In this document: piece by piece, positions 44,244-56,849 of the stretch | Layout of the letters: the number at the start of each line of letters is the position of its first letter | How positions within the stretch are numbered: the first letter of the stretch is position 1 | NCBI GenBank assembly: GCA_021397845.1 | Contig: CM038052.1 | Span: 33,590,501 to 33,654,500 of the forward strand | Reading direction: 5' to 3' | Length of the DNA stretch: 64,000 bases | Origin: Areca catechu | Lineage: Eukaryota; Streptophyta; Magnoliopsida; Arecales; Arecaceae | Notes under the pieces: generated by a model | What the model saw: only the letters and a program-made list of their open reading frames with translations | Databases searched by the model: none | What the model was told of the DNA's origin: nothing | Made by a program: the position numbers and the translations under genes

Positions 44244-45910
44244 TGTAAGAATTTTTGGAATGCTTAATGATTGATCTCATTCAAGAAGAAATCCTCTAAA
44301 ATGACAAGCTTTAATGATTTCTAAAATTAATTTTCAAGATGGAAGCAAAGAAACCGAATCCAGCATTTAAGAAACTTAAAACATTTGTGGAAAGCAAATC
44401 TAACATAGAAAGATTTCTCACAAGTCTAACTTTTCAAACATCAATTTAAAGAAGCAAGTCTAGCTTGGAATATCCTTGAACAAAGAATGCTACTCAAGAA
44501 TAGAGAAATCAGCTTAGGCATATTTGGCACATCTCTGAGTTGACCAAAATAGAACCTAGCCGACTTAGTCTTAGTTTGAGAGAAAAAGGTGAAAAACCTA
44601 TAAATTTTTCTAGCTGACTAAGCATTCTCTGAATTGACTTAGATAGGGCGATAGCCGACTGACACAAATGGATAGTTGACTCGGTCTTAGACTCACGTTG
44701 AAAGATAGAAGAGTGAATATTTTAAATATCTTCTTGAGCTAATCTAGAATTCAAGTGAGCTGACTGAGTTAGGAAGTTAGCTGGTTCAAGATATTGGTTA
44801 GTTGACTCAATCTCTGAGTCAGAAGAAGATAAAAGTAAAACTTCACATTTCTCTGAGCTGACTCAAAAAACAAGTTAGTCGACCAAGATAGGGAGTTAGT
44901 TGAATAAAGAGATATCTGAATTGACCGCGGATAGAAAGACAGAAAGCAAGAAAACGTGCACCTGTTCCTGAGTCGACTTAGAGTTTCACTTAGCTGATCC
45001 AATGTTTTATTCTAGCCGATTAAGATTTTGGATGAGCCAACTTATAGAATTATGACAACATATACCTAGTTTTTCAAACTATTTCTAATGGTAATATTTA
45101 GTATCTAACGGCTATTTTCGAGTTTCAACAACCAAAATATTAATTACAACCATTGTTAAGGTTATAAATGAGGCAAAATTAAATTAGGAAGCATTTTTTG
45201 GAATATTAAGCAAGAAAGTGAATGAAACTAAGAGGAAAAGAGGAAGGCATCCTAAGAGCTTTTAAATTGTCACATCCCTAATTTACTTAGTTCAAGTTAG
45301 AGGATTTGTGCATTCAATAGAGCCAATAACCATATGAACAAAGCATTCAAACCTTTAATTAAGCCCCTGCAAGCTATTCAAAGAGGAAGCTCGTATAATT
45401 AAAGCTCAATTACTCCAGCTTCTCTAAGAGCTTAGAGATTTTATTTTCTGTGCTTTAAATTCTTGTATATCATCTTTATAATGTTGTGATAGGTTTTTTT
45501 AAGAAAGAACTTGGTTTTTGAATATTGATCTAAGCCATAAATTGGATGCGTAAAGGTTCTTGCTGGCGAGCCTGTGAAAACCAGCTGGTTGTAGTGTTTG
45601 GATTGGTAAGATAGGAAAATCAATTGGATTGGATTGTGAACCCATAAAAAGAATCAGATTGTAATTATTTGAGATTATAGTTAACTTTCTAAGTTGATAG
45701 ACTTGGAAGTGGATGTAGGTGCTGAGTTTGGTACTGAACCACTATAAAATTATTGTATTTCTGATTGTGTGCTTGCCTTTACTTCATCTTTTGCTCAATT
45801 TTATCCTAGCACAGCACAATCAATTTTGAAATTGTTTTGGAAACAAAATTCATATCAAAGTTTTTAAAACCCATTTATCCCCCCTCGTAGGTTACCATCT
45901 CTGGGCAACA
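44244..45910 (+). repeat. Solo SIRE-like LTR
   Basis: Ends in CTCTGGGCAACA like the LTR at 13574-14972. It shares the downstream block GAAGTGGATGTAGGTGC ... GAACCACTATA and the GAGCCTGTGAAAACCAGCTG repeat type. It carries many GAGTTGACT/AGCCGACT-type motifs at 44530-45030. The start TGTAAGAATTTTTGGAA is less certain. No primer site follows and no coding precedes, so it is solo. No perfect 5 bp flanking repeat (TTATT against CATAT). Confidence 0.72.
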
Positions 45911-47108
45911 CATATAGAACTAATAAAATGACTTCGAAAATAAAGTAATCGAATCATGCAAGAGGGTACTATGGAATGCTACATGCTTATGCTGGAAGCC
46001 TAGATCTACTTTATAGACATTCAACCTCCTTGCTCATATGATAAGCAATGGCTTAAATTAGCAAAATATTGGCTATTTAGTTTTATGGCTAATGGGCTAT
46101 AAGTAGAAAAAAAGGCATTATCATGGTTTAAAAACTAAGAATATTTCATATTGATCATGAATAGTAAGCAACACATTCATTGCAAGAAATGGGTAGAAAG
46201 AAGCACACAAATTCATTAGATGAGATGAAAATGTTTAGAAGTGTTAAGAACTGATAATCGAAGGTTTAGAATTGGGATCATAAAACTAAATAACTTTGGT
46301 TTATGTTTAAAGCCAAGATAGAAGAAGGGCATCAAAATCCCTGATTGAAAAACTATAAAAATGCAATTTGGGTTCATTCATAAGTTGACCTTAGAAAACA
46401 ATTTAAAAATTAGGATCTCTGACTCCGGTAATGTGATCATATGTCATAGAAGCCTAACCAAATGCAAATCAAGTTAAAAGAAAAAAGGAGGAGATAGGGA
46501 ATTCTTCATGATAATGATGTATCTTGCAAGGAAGATCAGTTATAAGGTATTTATATTTTTATAAGATGAAGATTTGCCAGGAAAGATAACAATTAAGATA
46601 GATACAGCCACAAATTATTGAAACATGCATTGTAAAAGGTCAATTTATCATCCTAACAACCTTACGTGGTTGGGTAACACATACAGAATCCGTGTGAGAT
46701 GAATTAAAATATCTCCTGACTTCACAACTTCCAATATTGTTGCTAGAGATGGATCTAAGTAGGTGATTGTCTGACAAATTTCACCAGTGAGGATGTGATG
46801 ATATGGTTCACACATCAATTAGAATCTAGTTAAGACTTTCTATTGGCAGAAGGTTCTTCCATGAATAGAACTTCTAGTATCCATTTTGGGTCCAGAGCAC
46901 ACTTAGGTTGCACATTTATACAGATATTATGCTTACAATATATGCAATTCATCCAAAGAATAAACAAATAAAATCAAGGATGGCATACTAGATGTTTGTA
47001 TGTTTGATATAAATAAATTATAATAAATACAAGAAAGGGGAACAAAAAGAGCATTTCCAATTTTCCATTATGTTCTCTCATAAATGCCCAAGAATGGGGA
47101 AATAAAAG
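45911..47108. other. Intron-like non-coding DNA
   Basis: No ORF of note and no element ends recognised. AT-rich filler within the QWRF intron, probably old transposon remnant. Confidence 0.4.
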
Positions 47109-48190
47109 AGCATTTCAATCATATTTGGCTACTTGTGCATTTACCTTGTGCCAACTTATCACATAATTGAGATTTGTAGAACAAAAAAGAGAAGTTGTCT
47201 AAAGTCTACTTATTATTTATTTAGCATGCATGCCTGTCGATTATATACACCCATTGGTTGACCCATTGTTGAGTAGGATTGAATGCAATGCATTATGCAC
47301 CTATCAAGTCACCCAGTTCACTTGCTCATGCACCAAGTTATTTGTTCTCATCCACAATAGACCACTTCCTAGGGCCCAATCAATCACTGTAGACAACTTA
47401 GTATAAATTCTCTTGGTCAATCTTGATTCATGAACTTCATTTAAGACTATTTAATTTTGTAATATATTTGATAAATTAACATCTTTACATGCCTCTAGAC
47501 GTAGTGAATATTTTGTATAAATACTCATCAACAAAAGAGAGCTTTCCCGGTGATTTTGTAATTTGTTATATCTATAATCTGCACTAAATTTTCCCAGTGA
47601 CATTCTAACATTTGTATGTTATAGTAAATAACTTTAATAAGTTACTACTGAAACTCTAACATGTATAGATTTTTGTTGTGTTCTTTCTCCTAACATTTCA
47701 AAGAAGGGAAACTTTTAATTCATTTCAATTATATTTTGCTACTTGGTGTATGCAACTTATGGCAGCTTATGACAATGGATATTTTCAAAACAGTAGAAAG
47801 AAGTCGGAAGTCTACTTACTACTTATTTAACATGTATGTCTATTGACTAGATCCACCAAATTGGTGACCCACTGTTGATTAGGATTAGATGCAATGTAGA
47901 ATGACCTACCATGTCACTCAATTCACTTATGCACCAAGTTACTTGTTAGAGACCGCATCCTAGATGCCCAAGCAACCACTTGGACAACCTAGTATAAAAA
48001 TCTCAGTCAAACCTTGATTCATCTTCTTCATTTAATATTATTTGATTTTATACCATATTTGATTAGTTAAAATTCTAGCATGCCCTCAAGAGATAAATAG
48101 TGAACATTTTGTAATTTGTATAAATACCCATAAAAATAAAGAACACTGTCCGAGAGACATTGTAATTTGTTATATCTACACTAAACACAT
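47109..48190 (+). repeat. Two tandem copies of a ~480 base unit, period ~610
   Basis: Unit 1 about 47109-47595 and unit 2 about 47719-48190. Shared landmarks: CATTTCAATCATATTTGGCT (TTATATTTTG in unit 2), TGACCCA(T/C)TGTTGA, CACCAAGTTA, TTGTAATTTGTTATATCTA. Moderately diverged. An alternating purine-pyrimidine run (ATGCATGCATGCACGCGTGCGCGCGCACACA, split across 48187-48218) follows. Confidence 0.75.
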
Positions 48191-49088
48191 GCATGCATGC
48201 ACGCGTGCGCGCGCACACAAAGTAAAGGCAATCTGAGTCAGAATTCATTTTTGAGTTCTGACTGATTGAATGGGCAAGATGGAATTGCCAAGCCAATGCA
48301 CATTGAATGTTGGTCAATCAATGGAGATTAGCATATAATATGGCAAGCCTACTGTCATTGTAGCATTCTGCAAAAGTTACAATTTTGATAGGGAATGCAT
48401 CCTTTTGAACAATAAGGAAAAAGCTTTCTTTCCTTCATTTTCAGTCTTTATTTGATCTTATTATATTTCCTCCAGTATGGTCAGGTTTGCTTTATTTGAA
48501 TGATCCTCTCTCTCTCATGATGTAAATTTAACGCATTGTCTGCAGGTAAAGGGACAAGTTCCTTGGTATCTGAACTTGCTAAAATGGCAGCTCAAGAACA
48601 AGCATTACTGGATCAATCTAGAGATCTCTTGTCCATGTTAGCAACTATGCATGTATGTCACACTGCCAATTTATTTATTTCTGGGAAGGGGTTTAACTAG
48701 TTCCATGATGTGATCATACTATTGGGCAAATGGAAGGGGGTCAAAGTTTAGAAGAGTCCCATGAATTGTCCCTCCATGCATGTGATTATGGGCAATGGCA
48801 TGATCCACTGGGTTGCTTATCTTTACTTTTTTTTCTATTTTGCCCTTTTGTTGGGGAGGGTGGTTTTTTTTTTTGGTGGGAGGGAAGGGAAGGCCTTTGG
48901 ATGCCAACTCAAGTTCCTATGCGAACCCATCTGCCTCCTGATGCAATCATATCAGAGCAGCCTAAAACAGTTCCTTCTTTAACAATTACCGACCTTCACA
49001 TATTGTTTTAATACAAAATGCTTGGAGAACAGGTGAACAGTGCAGCCTGCAAGGGCACATGATACAACTAAAACGGAGACCCAACTAG

Positions 49089-50282
49089 ATGAAATTTTTG
49101 AGTCGATTCTGCCTCTGTGATCACTAACATCACTGCAACCTCTTCTTTTTCTAATTGGAGATTGTGACAATGGTAATAAAGCATGGTGGCTTGTTGGATG
49201 CGAAGCGAGTGCTGCAAGGCTTCTGTTGATCTCGACTAGGGTGGTTGATTCATGTATCTTTGCATGCATATTATCACAGGTATGGCTCCTTTTCCTTGCA
49301 GCATATACGTTAGCTGTATACAAAATACTTTTCTACTTTAGCAATCAAAGGAAAGCTTTTGTATATCTGTAATGCTTTATTTTACTCTTTTGTTTAGGGA
49401 CAAGAAAGATCACCAGTTTCCTCCTCAAAAATGTTTGTATCTCATCCATCTGTTGCTATATGGTAGTTGTTCAAAGTCCTAGATGGTGTAGAGGTGAACA
49501 TTGTTTGTGTTGCTTTGGTTTTATTTTACTGTGGGCATTGCTCTCTGTCAAGAATGATGCCTCTTTGTATCATGATATAAATGGCAAAGTTAAGAGGAAA
49601 TTGACTAAGGAGTCCATTATTCTTTGCAATTACTTTGCCATTGGTTTTCTCCTATGTGCCCTTATTCAGGCCGCCACTATTTCAATGGTGTAAGACCATC
49701 ATGTATGTAAACTTTTTTGGGGTAAGTTGTAAGTGATGTAGGTCCTAGTCATGGTATCTCATTTTATCCTCTAGTCACTGAATTGACAGTTTAGATGGTA
49801 TACCCGTTTATGACCCAACTTTATTTATGTCAAATTCAAACACTACTTAATTGATGTATGGGGGCATAAATTATCATTTTTTATTCAATCCAGTCAATTA
49901 ACAAAGCTATAAGAAACCTGCGCACTCTTCTAGACTGGCGGTAGAAATTTTACCGCCATATCGTGCTCTCTCCATGCATCCCGGTGCATGTTTTGACCAT
50001 GATCGCCCGTGGTTCGATGAATGGTTTTGTATACCTGGATTCGTAATGTTTTTGTTGGTGTCTAGATTTTGTCTTTGTAGTTATGATCCTCAGTGTTCCT
50101 TCTTGTCATGTTGTTAGTGCCTTGTACTTTTGAAGGTCACCTTCCCATCTTGATTGGTTGGTTTTGTGGCCTTCCATGAAAGTGGTGGCCGGCTGAGACA
50201 GGGGATGGTGAACCTGTTGTGTTTCATGTAATGTTTAGAATGGATGATGTTTGGAAATCCTAAAGATATCGGTGCAATTTTG
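49089..50282. other. 3' flank of the QWRF relic
   Basis: No supported gene. A 77-codon ORF at 49460-49693 has two hydrophobic stretches (CCFGFILLWALLSV and YFAIGFLLCALIQAA) but no family I recognise. A short perfect hairpin TGGCGGTA-7-TACCGCCA lies at 49936-49958. Confidence 0.45.
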
Positions 50283-52213
50283 TGTCATATCCTAAATCCA
50301 GTATCTAGGTTAGCCACGTGACATGTCCACGTGAATCTTAGAGTTCATGTAAGGCCTATTGAATATATTAGAATTTCAATAAAATTTAAATTTATTCAAA
50401 TGACAAGGAATTAAAAACATCAACTAAAAAGGTCTATATGAGTAAATTATAATTTATTCAATTATAATTATTTAAATGTTCTGTGGTATTAAAAATTGAA
50501 CTAACTAATACTAGATTCATAAAAATCATTGTATATTTACTAATATAATAAATAATTTAAAATAATAAATACTGTTTAAAATACATATCATGTATCCTGG
50601 ATAGCTTTAATATCAATAAAGCATGTATTAATTATACATTTTCTCAAAAAGATGGATCACTACATGCTAACAAGTAAAATTCTTTACTTAGCATTGTTTC
50701 ATATACCTTATCCTCCAATTTTCTTATCATAGTTTTCATGTTTATTAATCTTTTTCTTTTTGACTTTAGACTAACCAAGATCATGCCCTTAGTTCGTGAC
50801 TAAATCAAACTCTCATGCGTAATTTTATATAGGTTATTCTAGACAAGGTCCTAGAGATTATTCTATGTATAATTCTGTAGAGGCTATCCTATGCATAAAC
50901 TCGTAAAGGCTATGAGGTTATTATACGTATAAGTTTATAGAGATTATCTCAGGCATCAGCACCTAGAGACTATTTTATACATAAGTTTGTAGAGGCTATC
51001 CCACGTAACGAGATTAGTTCAAATTACTTTTATCTGTTTGAATGATTATATTTTACTCTTGATCAGTTGAATTACTAATTTATCAATGAATTTATAATTC
51101 TCAAACTGACTAAAGTATATAATGTATCTTTAATAACTAATATTTACGTATAGTAATATATATAATACTTATACCGAAAATGATAGAAGCTATATCATCT
51201 CATGCAAATTAAACCCATTATTGTAAATCTCACAATATATCAATTCGATGTGCAAATTATTAAACAAATGTTAACATTGATTAAGTATAGAGATTCTTAC
51301 CTCAATTGATGACAACCGAATTCACTAGTTTATGGTCTGTGTCAAAAATCTTGCTTGACCTTTTCCTATCTAATAGATTGTTCTTGTGTAGAATCAAAAT
51401 TAGTACTAATACATAAAATTGAAGGTATATAGTTTATTTATCTAGAACCCTTTGTTGGAGTTTATCGGGGATCCACCTACATGTTCCTTGATTCCACTTT
51501 CACAAATTCCTTTATCTTTAGGAGGGAGAAAAGAAAAAAACTAGGGAAGAGAAACAAATAAATAAAGAAAATATAAAAAAAAAGAAGGAAAGAGAAGCAA
51601 GACTGGTCTCTCTCTCTTCTTCCTCCCTAGGACTAAACATTCCCTCCCCTCTTCCTCTTGCTAGGGTACAGGAAAGCTCATGTTGGTCACCTGAAGCAGT
51701 AACTGGTGATGGCAAAAAGACAAGATGACCCTGGGTAGTAGCCCTAGCTGCCAGTGGTCGATGGATCAAGAAAATCAAAGAAGAAAATGCAAACAGGGGA
51801 GACTTTATTTTTACCCAAAACTAGTGGTTCATTGGCTCTAAATAGCTAGACAACTAAGAAAAGAAGGTAATGGGTGATACCTCTCCAGCAAGCTTCGACA
51901 AGGCTCAAATAAGGGAAAAATCCGATGATTGCTTTGGTGAAATTCCAAGGAAATGAACTCATAATTGACAATGATTTTTTGAGAAATTTGTGATGAAAAA
52001 TCCATGGAGAGGGAGATTACTGCTTATAGATGAGTTCTACGACTTCTTTAAGCCAAGCTTGTTAAGCTATCATCCGGTTTTGAAGGGAATAAGGAAAGAA
52101 GAAGACTATGAGTTTGGAGTCTTCTTCCTCCCTTTACTCAAGTGCCAAACACAATCCTGCATGGGCCTTGGTTGTTTTAGGCTGGCCCAAGTGCCCAATA
52201 CTAGGTTATTATA
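50283..52213 (-). repeat. 3' LTR of gypsy D (1.93 kb)
   Basis: On + starts TGTCATATCCTAAATCC and ends GGTTATTATA (expected ACA at the end mutated to ATA). Homologous to 55428-56420 over the U5-side kilobase: shared AAATGTTCTGTGGTA, CATTTTCTCAAAAAGATGGA and CATGCTAACAAGTAAAA. Minus-strand ORFs within (e.g. 51778-51518) are unsupported. Confidence 0.85.
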
Positions 52214-52226
52214 TTCTTTCCCCCTT
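52214..52226 (-). other. Polypurine tract of gypsy D
   Basis: Minus strand AAGGGGGAAAGAA immediately precedes the 3' LTR, where plus-strand DNA synthesis would be primed. Confidence 0.75.
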
Positions 52227-52229
52227 AAA

Positions 52230-55200
52230 AATCTTGTCCTCGAATTAACTTGCTTGAAGTTTTGAAGAGTTGTGGGTGATTGTCTTTTATTTTTGCTTTG
52301 AGTTCCCAAGTAGCCTCTCTTCGTCATGGTACTCCATTGTACCATCATATAAGGTATGGTCTGATGCTGCAATACTGAATCCTTCTTGTTGATAATTCAT
52401 ATCAGAATCTTCTCATAGGTCAATCCTCATAAGATATAATAGCTCATATTTCAATTTAGGTTGGAATGTTGTGCCAAAGATTAATTTGGTACCAAGAGCT
52501 TTGTGAAGACTTCCTAATTTATGAAACAAATCTAATTTCTTAATATACACAATAATAACCGAAACCCCATGTAGCCTCATGATCTCCTCTATATACTATC
52601 CTGCCAACTAGAAGGGGTAAGACATGGGCTGATTTTGTTAATTGATCAACAATCACCCATATGGCATTCTTACCTTTAGGGGTTTTTGCAACCCAAACAT
52701 CTATGGTAATATGCTCTGATTTTCACCGAGGAATAAGAAGAGACCACAATGGTATCCAAAGTCTCTGAAGCTCAACCTTGATGACCTCCTAATATACCAA
52801 ACACTCTGCCGCATACTATGTGATATCCATTTTTTCATACCAAATCACCAGAGATTTATTCTCAAATCTTGGTACATCTTAGTGCCTTCTAGGTATACTG
52901 TATTAGCTAAATTGTGAGTCTCCTCTAGAGTCTTATTCTTTAATTTTAGAATTTTAGGAATACACAAATTATTACCAAACCTTTAAAGAACCATCCATAT
53001 ATACACAAATTCAAATTGGACAATAGACTATTATTTCTCTTATTTTCTATAATTTTAAAATTCTTCTTTTAAAATGACTTAATTTTTCGATCAGGATAGG
53101 CTACACCATAAGATTAACAAGTCAAACTTCAGGATTATTTAATCACATCTCAATCTCATATCTTTTCAAGTCAAATAATGTGCTTTTTGTATAGTAATTA
53201 GAGCCGCTAACTCACTCCAAAATTTTATACTCAAAGCATCAATTATGACATTTGCCTTTCTTGGATGATAATTAATGATTAGGTCATAATCTTTTAGTAA
53301 CTCTAGCCATCTTTTTTATCTCAAGTTTATCTCTTTTTTAGTAAATACTTCAAATGCTTATAATCTATGAAAATGTTGTAGCGCCTGCCAAGTAATAATA
53401 TCTCCATATTTTTAGAGCAAACACTGCAACTAGCAACTCTGAATCATTTATAGGATAGTTCAACTCATATAACTTTAACTGTCTAAAGGCATATGCTATG
53501 TCTTTTCATTTTGCATTAGAACACAACCAAGTCATTTACAAGAGGCATCACCATAGATGGTAAAATCTCATATTCCAGATACAACCCTTAACAATGAAGC
53601 TGACATTAAGCATTTTTTCAGTGCTTGAAAACTTGTAATCATCTATCCATTCAAACTTTATTAGCTGAATCAATGGAGATAGAGGCTTAGCAATGCGAGA
53701 GAATTCCTTTACAAATCTTCAGCAGTATCTAGCCATTCCCGAGAAGCTATGCACCTTGGAAATATTAGGGGTCGGCTCCACTCAATTATTACCTCTACTT
53801 TCTTTTGATCAATAGATACATCGTCCTTGGAGATAATATAGTTGAGAAAGTTGGCACTATTTAACCAAACTCATACTTTTTATAGTTTAGCATACAGCTT
53901 CTTTTTTCTAAAGAGTTTGCAACACTATCTTTAGATATTCCTTAAGCTCTTATGGGATCTTTGAGTAGATCAAGATATCATCAATAAATACTACCATAAT
54001 TGATCTAGGTAAGGTTTGAATACTCATTTTATGAGATCCACAGAGACTACAAGTGCATTTATTAAACCAAAGGCATAACTAAAAATTTATAGTGTCCATT
54101 TTATTCTGAAGGCTATCCTTGGCACATCCTTAGCTTTTGTCTTGTTCTTTAGCTCTTAATAGCCTCATTTAAAATCAAAGTCCTCTATCATAACACCTCA
54201 CAAATTAGGGCTAATATTTGGGACTTGATTGAAAATGACTTAAACTACCATCCTTTCGTTGTAGACTTTGATATAAATTTGTCAAATCCTCTATGATTTT
54301 TGATTAGGGTAGCACTTTACACTTGGACTAAATGATCTAATATTTCAAATTTTTAGGTAGAACTAAGATAAAACTTTTGAGTCTCTTTGCCCTTACTATA
54401 CCTTGTGCATACCACGTGAAGATTAAAACTTGAGCCACCTTCCATGTTTGAAGCCCTTGCATAAACTTCACCATCTTTCCAAGATTTAATAACTCTAGTT
54501 TAAGCTTAAACAAATCATGGCTTCTTTGATAATTTAATTAGACAATCTAGATCAGCTTTTTTCTTAGAAGGTTATTTTCCACTTCTAGCAAATTAAATGA
54601 CTCCAATTCATTCTCATATAAGTAGGATCGATCATATTATTTGTCATAGGGTTACCTTCACCATAATCTCTAACACTAATCGATAAATACACCCTGAAAT
54701 CTTGTCCTTTATATAATAAGCTCATACAACATCTTCCAAACTATTTTTTTATTTAATTCAACAACTGTAGCTAGATTTCATAAATCTACTCATAAGCATA
54801 ACTTTGACTGGAAATTAACACACCAAATTATCTCCAATACTATAAGAAAAATCAAGTAACCCAATCCAAGATGGTGATTATTAAAGATTCCACCAATATA
54901 TAAGTTTTATATCCTTACAATAAAATTAAATCCACCAATTGAGGATTACATGCATTCACAGCACCACAAATATGTTTTTCTTTATATATTGGTTCTTTTA
55001 ATGATCCACGTACAAGTTTAAACCTCGAAGAATACTCTAATATTATAACTCTTTTAGGCTGCACTCTAAACAACTCTTTTCCGATAAAGCCAAAATTTTA
55101 CAAATCAACAATTAACCACAAAATTAGAAAGATCATAATAATTTGCACCCTATCAAGTTCAAGGTTCCAAAATCTTTCCAAATAATAATTAAATAAGTAT

Positions 55201-55420
55201 ACATTGTATAATATAACCTACTAGTATAACAATATTTCATAGTCAGCCTCTTATACTCATCTTAGGTTAACCTCACCATTGAGATCAAGGACAAATCATG
55301 TAGCCCTTTTTTGCTCATTATATGCCAACCCTTTGGCACATGTATTGCAATACCAATTGTATTTAATCCAAACTTTGAGTCTGTTTGTACTACTTCTATA
55401 CTTCTATCATGTCCTTAATA
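52230..55420 (-). pseudogene. gypsy D pol (RT, RNase H, integrase tail)
   Basis: Heavily decayed. RT catalytic block VVFIDDILIYSK is readable at about 53996-53961 on minus. RNase H/connection region follows (ATG-like EYEILPSMVMPLVNDLVV text near 53560 and the KMEILLLGRRYNIFID block near 53390, which parallels the usual 'RHYLYG...IYTDHKSL'). The extreme C-terminus, ATWELKAKIKDNHPQLFKTS (about 52325-52260), matches the chromodomain-adjacent tail ending just before the polypurine tract. Stops are frequent in every frame. The integrase core was not readable with confidence. Protease and gag were not found between 54700 and 55420. Confidence 0.75.
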
Positions 55421-55427
55421 ACCACTC

Positions 55428-56420
55428 TGTCATACCCTAGTCACTTATGTCACAATTTCAAGTGATCATAATATAAGCTTTGATAATATTTTATCATGTC
55501 CCAACCTAACATTTGGTTGGCTATGCAATATAACTACATAAACCTTAGAGCAATGCCTTAGAGCTCATGTAACACCTATTGAATACACCCGAGTTTTGAA
55601 AAAATCTAAATTTACTCAAATAATAAATGACTAAAAATGTTAACTAAATAAATCCATCACGAGTTGTTCAATCACAATCATTCAAATGTTCTGTGGTACT
55701 AGAAATCAAACTAACAAATGGACTAACAATTTTGGTTCTTGACCTCTCACCCAACTATCCGAACTAAGCATCTTATGTCTTTGAAAAAATGTAATATAGG
55801 GTATTAGCTTTTTCATCTTAGTAAGAATTACCATACATCTATACCAATATAATAAATAATTTGATAATAATATAAGCAATGTCAAAATGAAAACATGCTA
55901 TATAAATACAATATATATTCTAAATAGCTTAAATATCAATAAAGCATGTATCAATCATACATTTTCTCAAAAAGATGGATCATCACATGCTAACAAGTAA
56001 AACTCTTTACCTAGCCTTGTTTTCATGTGCCTTATCTTTTAATTCTCTTATCACTTTTTTAGGTTTCATCACCCCTTTCTTTTCAACTTTGGATTAGCTA
56101 AAACTATTTCCTAGTCCAAGGATCAAAGTCTCACGTAAGTCTATGAAGCTATCCCAAGCATAAGCTCTTGGAGACTACTCCCTATAAAAGCTATCCCAAG
56201 CATAAGCTCTTGGAGACTACTCCCTATGAAAGCTATCCCAAGCATAAGCTCTTGGAGTCTATCCCATGTGTAAGCCTTGTAAGCTATCCCACACAACCTT
56301 ATGGAGGTTATTCTAGGTATTAGCTATTGGAGGCTATCTTATGCATAAGCTTATAGAGTTATCCCACATGACGAGGTTAGTCCAAACCACTTTCATCTGT
56401 TTGAATGATTATGCTTTATT
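55428..56420 (-). repeat. 5' LTR of gypsy D, interrupted
   Basis: Starts on + TGTCATACCCTAGTCAC and follows the same order of landmarks as the other LTR up to GTTTGAATGATTATGCTTTA, where a CACTA end interrupts it. The rest of the LTR was not found to the right within the window, so the far part may be lost. Confidence 0.82.
56149..56274 (+). repeat. 42-base tandem repeat in gypsy D LTR
   Basis: Three near-identical units CTATCCCAAGCATAAGCTCT... start at 56149, 56191 and 56233. Degenerate units extend on both sides, and a more degraded version lies at 50830-51010 in the other LTR. Confidence 0.92.
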
Positions 56421-56830
56421 CACTACAAGAAAATTAATTATTAGTAATAGCTAATTACCGTCATTAATAATAGGTTTGCTATTACTAATACTATAAGCAA
56501 TGGCCAGCCGTTGTTATTAATCCGTCACATAAATCCTGGTCATAAAATATTGGTATTAGCGACAACAAAAATGGCATATCTAATAATGGGTATTAGAGAT
56601 GGCTATTAGTGATGACAAATCCATTGCTAATAATATTTTCCTAATTTTTTTTAAAAAATTGAAAAAATGGTTACCGATAAAATAAAGCCGTTGCTAATAA
56701 AAGCCATCACTGATAGATTTTTTCCAATGATGTTTGCTATCTTTAATATTATCGGTAATAAATTTTTATTTTTAAAAAATTAAAAAAATTCATGATAAAA
56801 TATTACTGTCGCTATTGAATCTTATTTCTA
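56421..56830 (+). mobile_element. CACTA (En/Spm) transposon end
   Basis: CACTACAAGAAAA at 56421 is the classic plant CACTA terminal sequence. It is followed by 400 bases of subterminal repeats in both orientations (GCTATTAGTGATG, GCCGTTGCTAATA, ATTAGTAATAGC types). No matching TTTTCTTGTAGTG end was found to the right, so only one end, or a truncated copy, is present. The right limit is approximate. Confidence 0.82.
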
Positions 56831-56849
56831 CTATATTATTACCGATGAG

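Larger units (their letters stand above)
41665..49088 (+). pseudogene. QWRF-motif / AUG8-family gene, last exons, broken
   Basis: The family comprises plant microtubule-associated QWRF proteins (AUG8-type augmin subunits). Four exon pieces with splice-like borders are visible. (1) 41665-41775: MTYLEEWSLLDHSIAC, then a +1 shift to GAIEVLKASTLCLPIVGGAK. (2) 41882-41967: DIQEVEDTVGSAVDVMQAIG, SSI, a stop where Cys/Phe is usual, SLLSK. (3) 48546-48652: SLVSELAKMAAQEQALLDQS, RDLLSMLATMH. (4) 49033-49088: EQCSLQGHMIQLKRRPN then stop. These match the C-terminal third of the family in order. The frameshift and internal stop mark a pseudogene. Intron 2-3 is 6.6 kb, inflated by a segmental INTS3 copy, a solo LTR and tandem repeats. 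The N-terminal and QWRF parts are missing. Confidence 0.82.
50283..56420 (-). mobile_element. Ty3/gypsy chromovirus-type element D
   Basis: Two diverged LTRs (50283-52213 and 55428-56420, the latter cut short) flank 3.2 kb of minus-strand pol. A purine tract is at 52226-52214 on minus. The 5' LTR end reads GGGTATGACA followed by GAGTGGT, the start of the usual GAGTGGTATCAGAGC context of Del/Tekay primer sites, now decayed. No gag recognised, so an internal deletion is likely. Lineage call (Del/Tekay) is inference. Confidence 0.82.

Noticed and set aside
49460..49693. 77-codon ORF with two hydrophobic segments
   Set aside because: Short, no family match, no supporting neighbours. Cannot be distinguished from chance.
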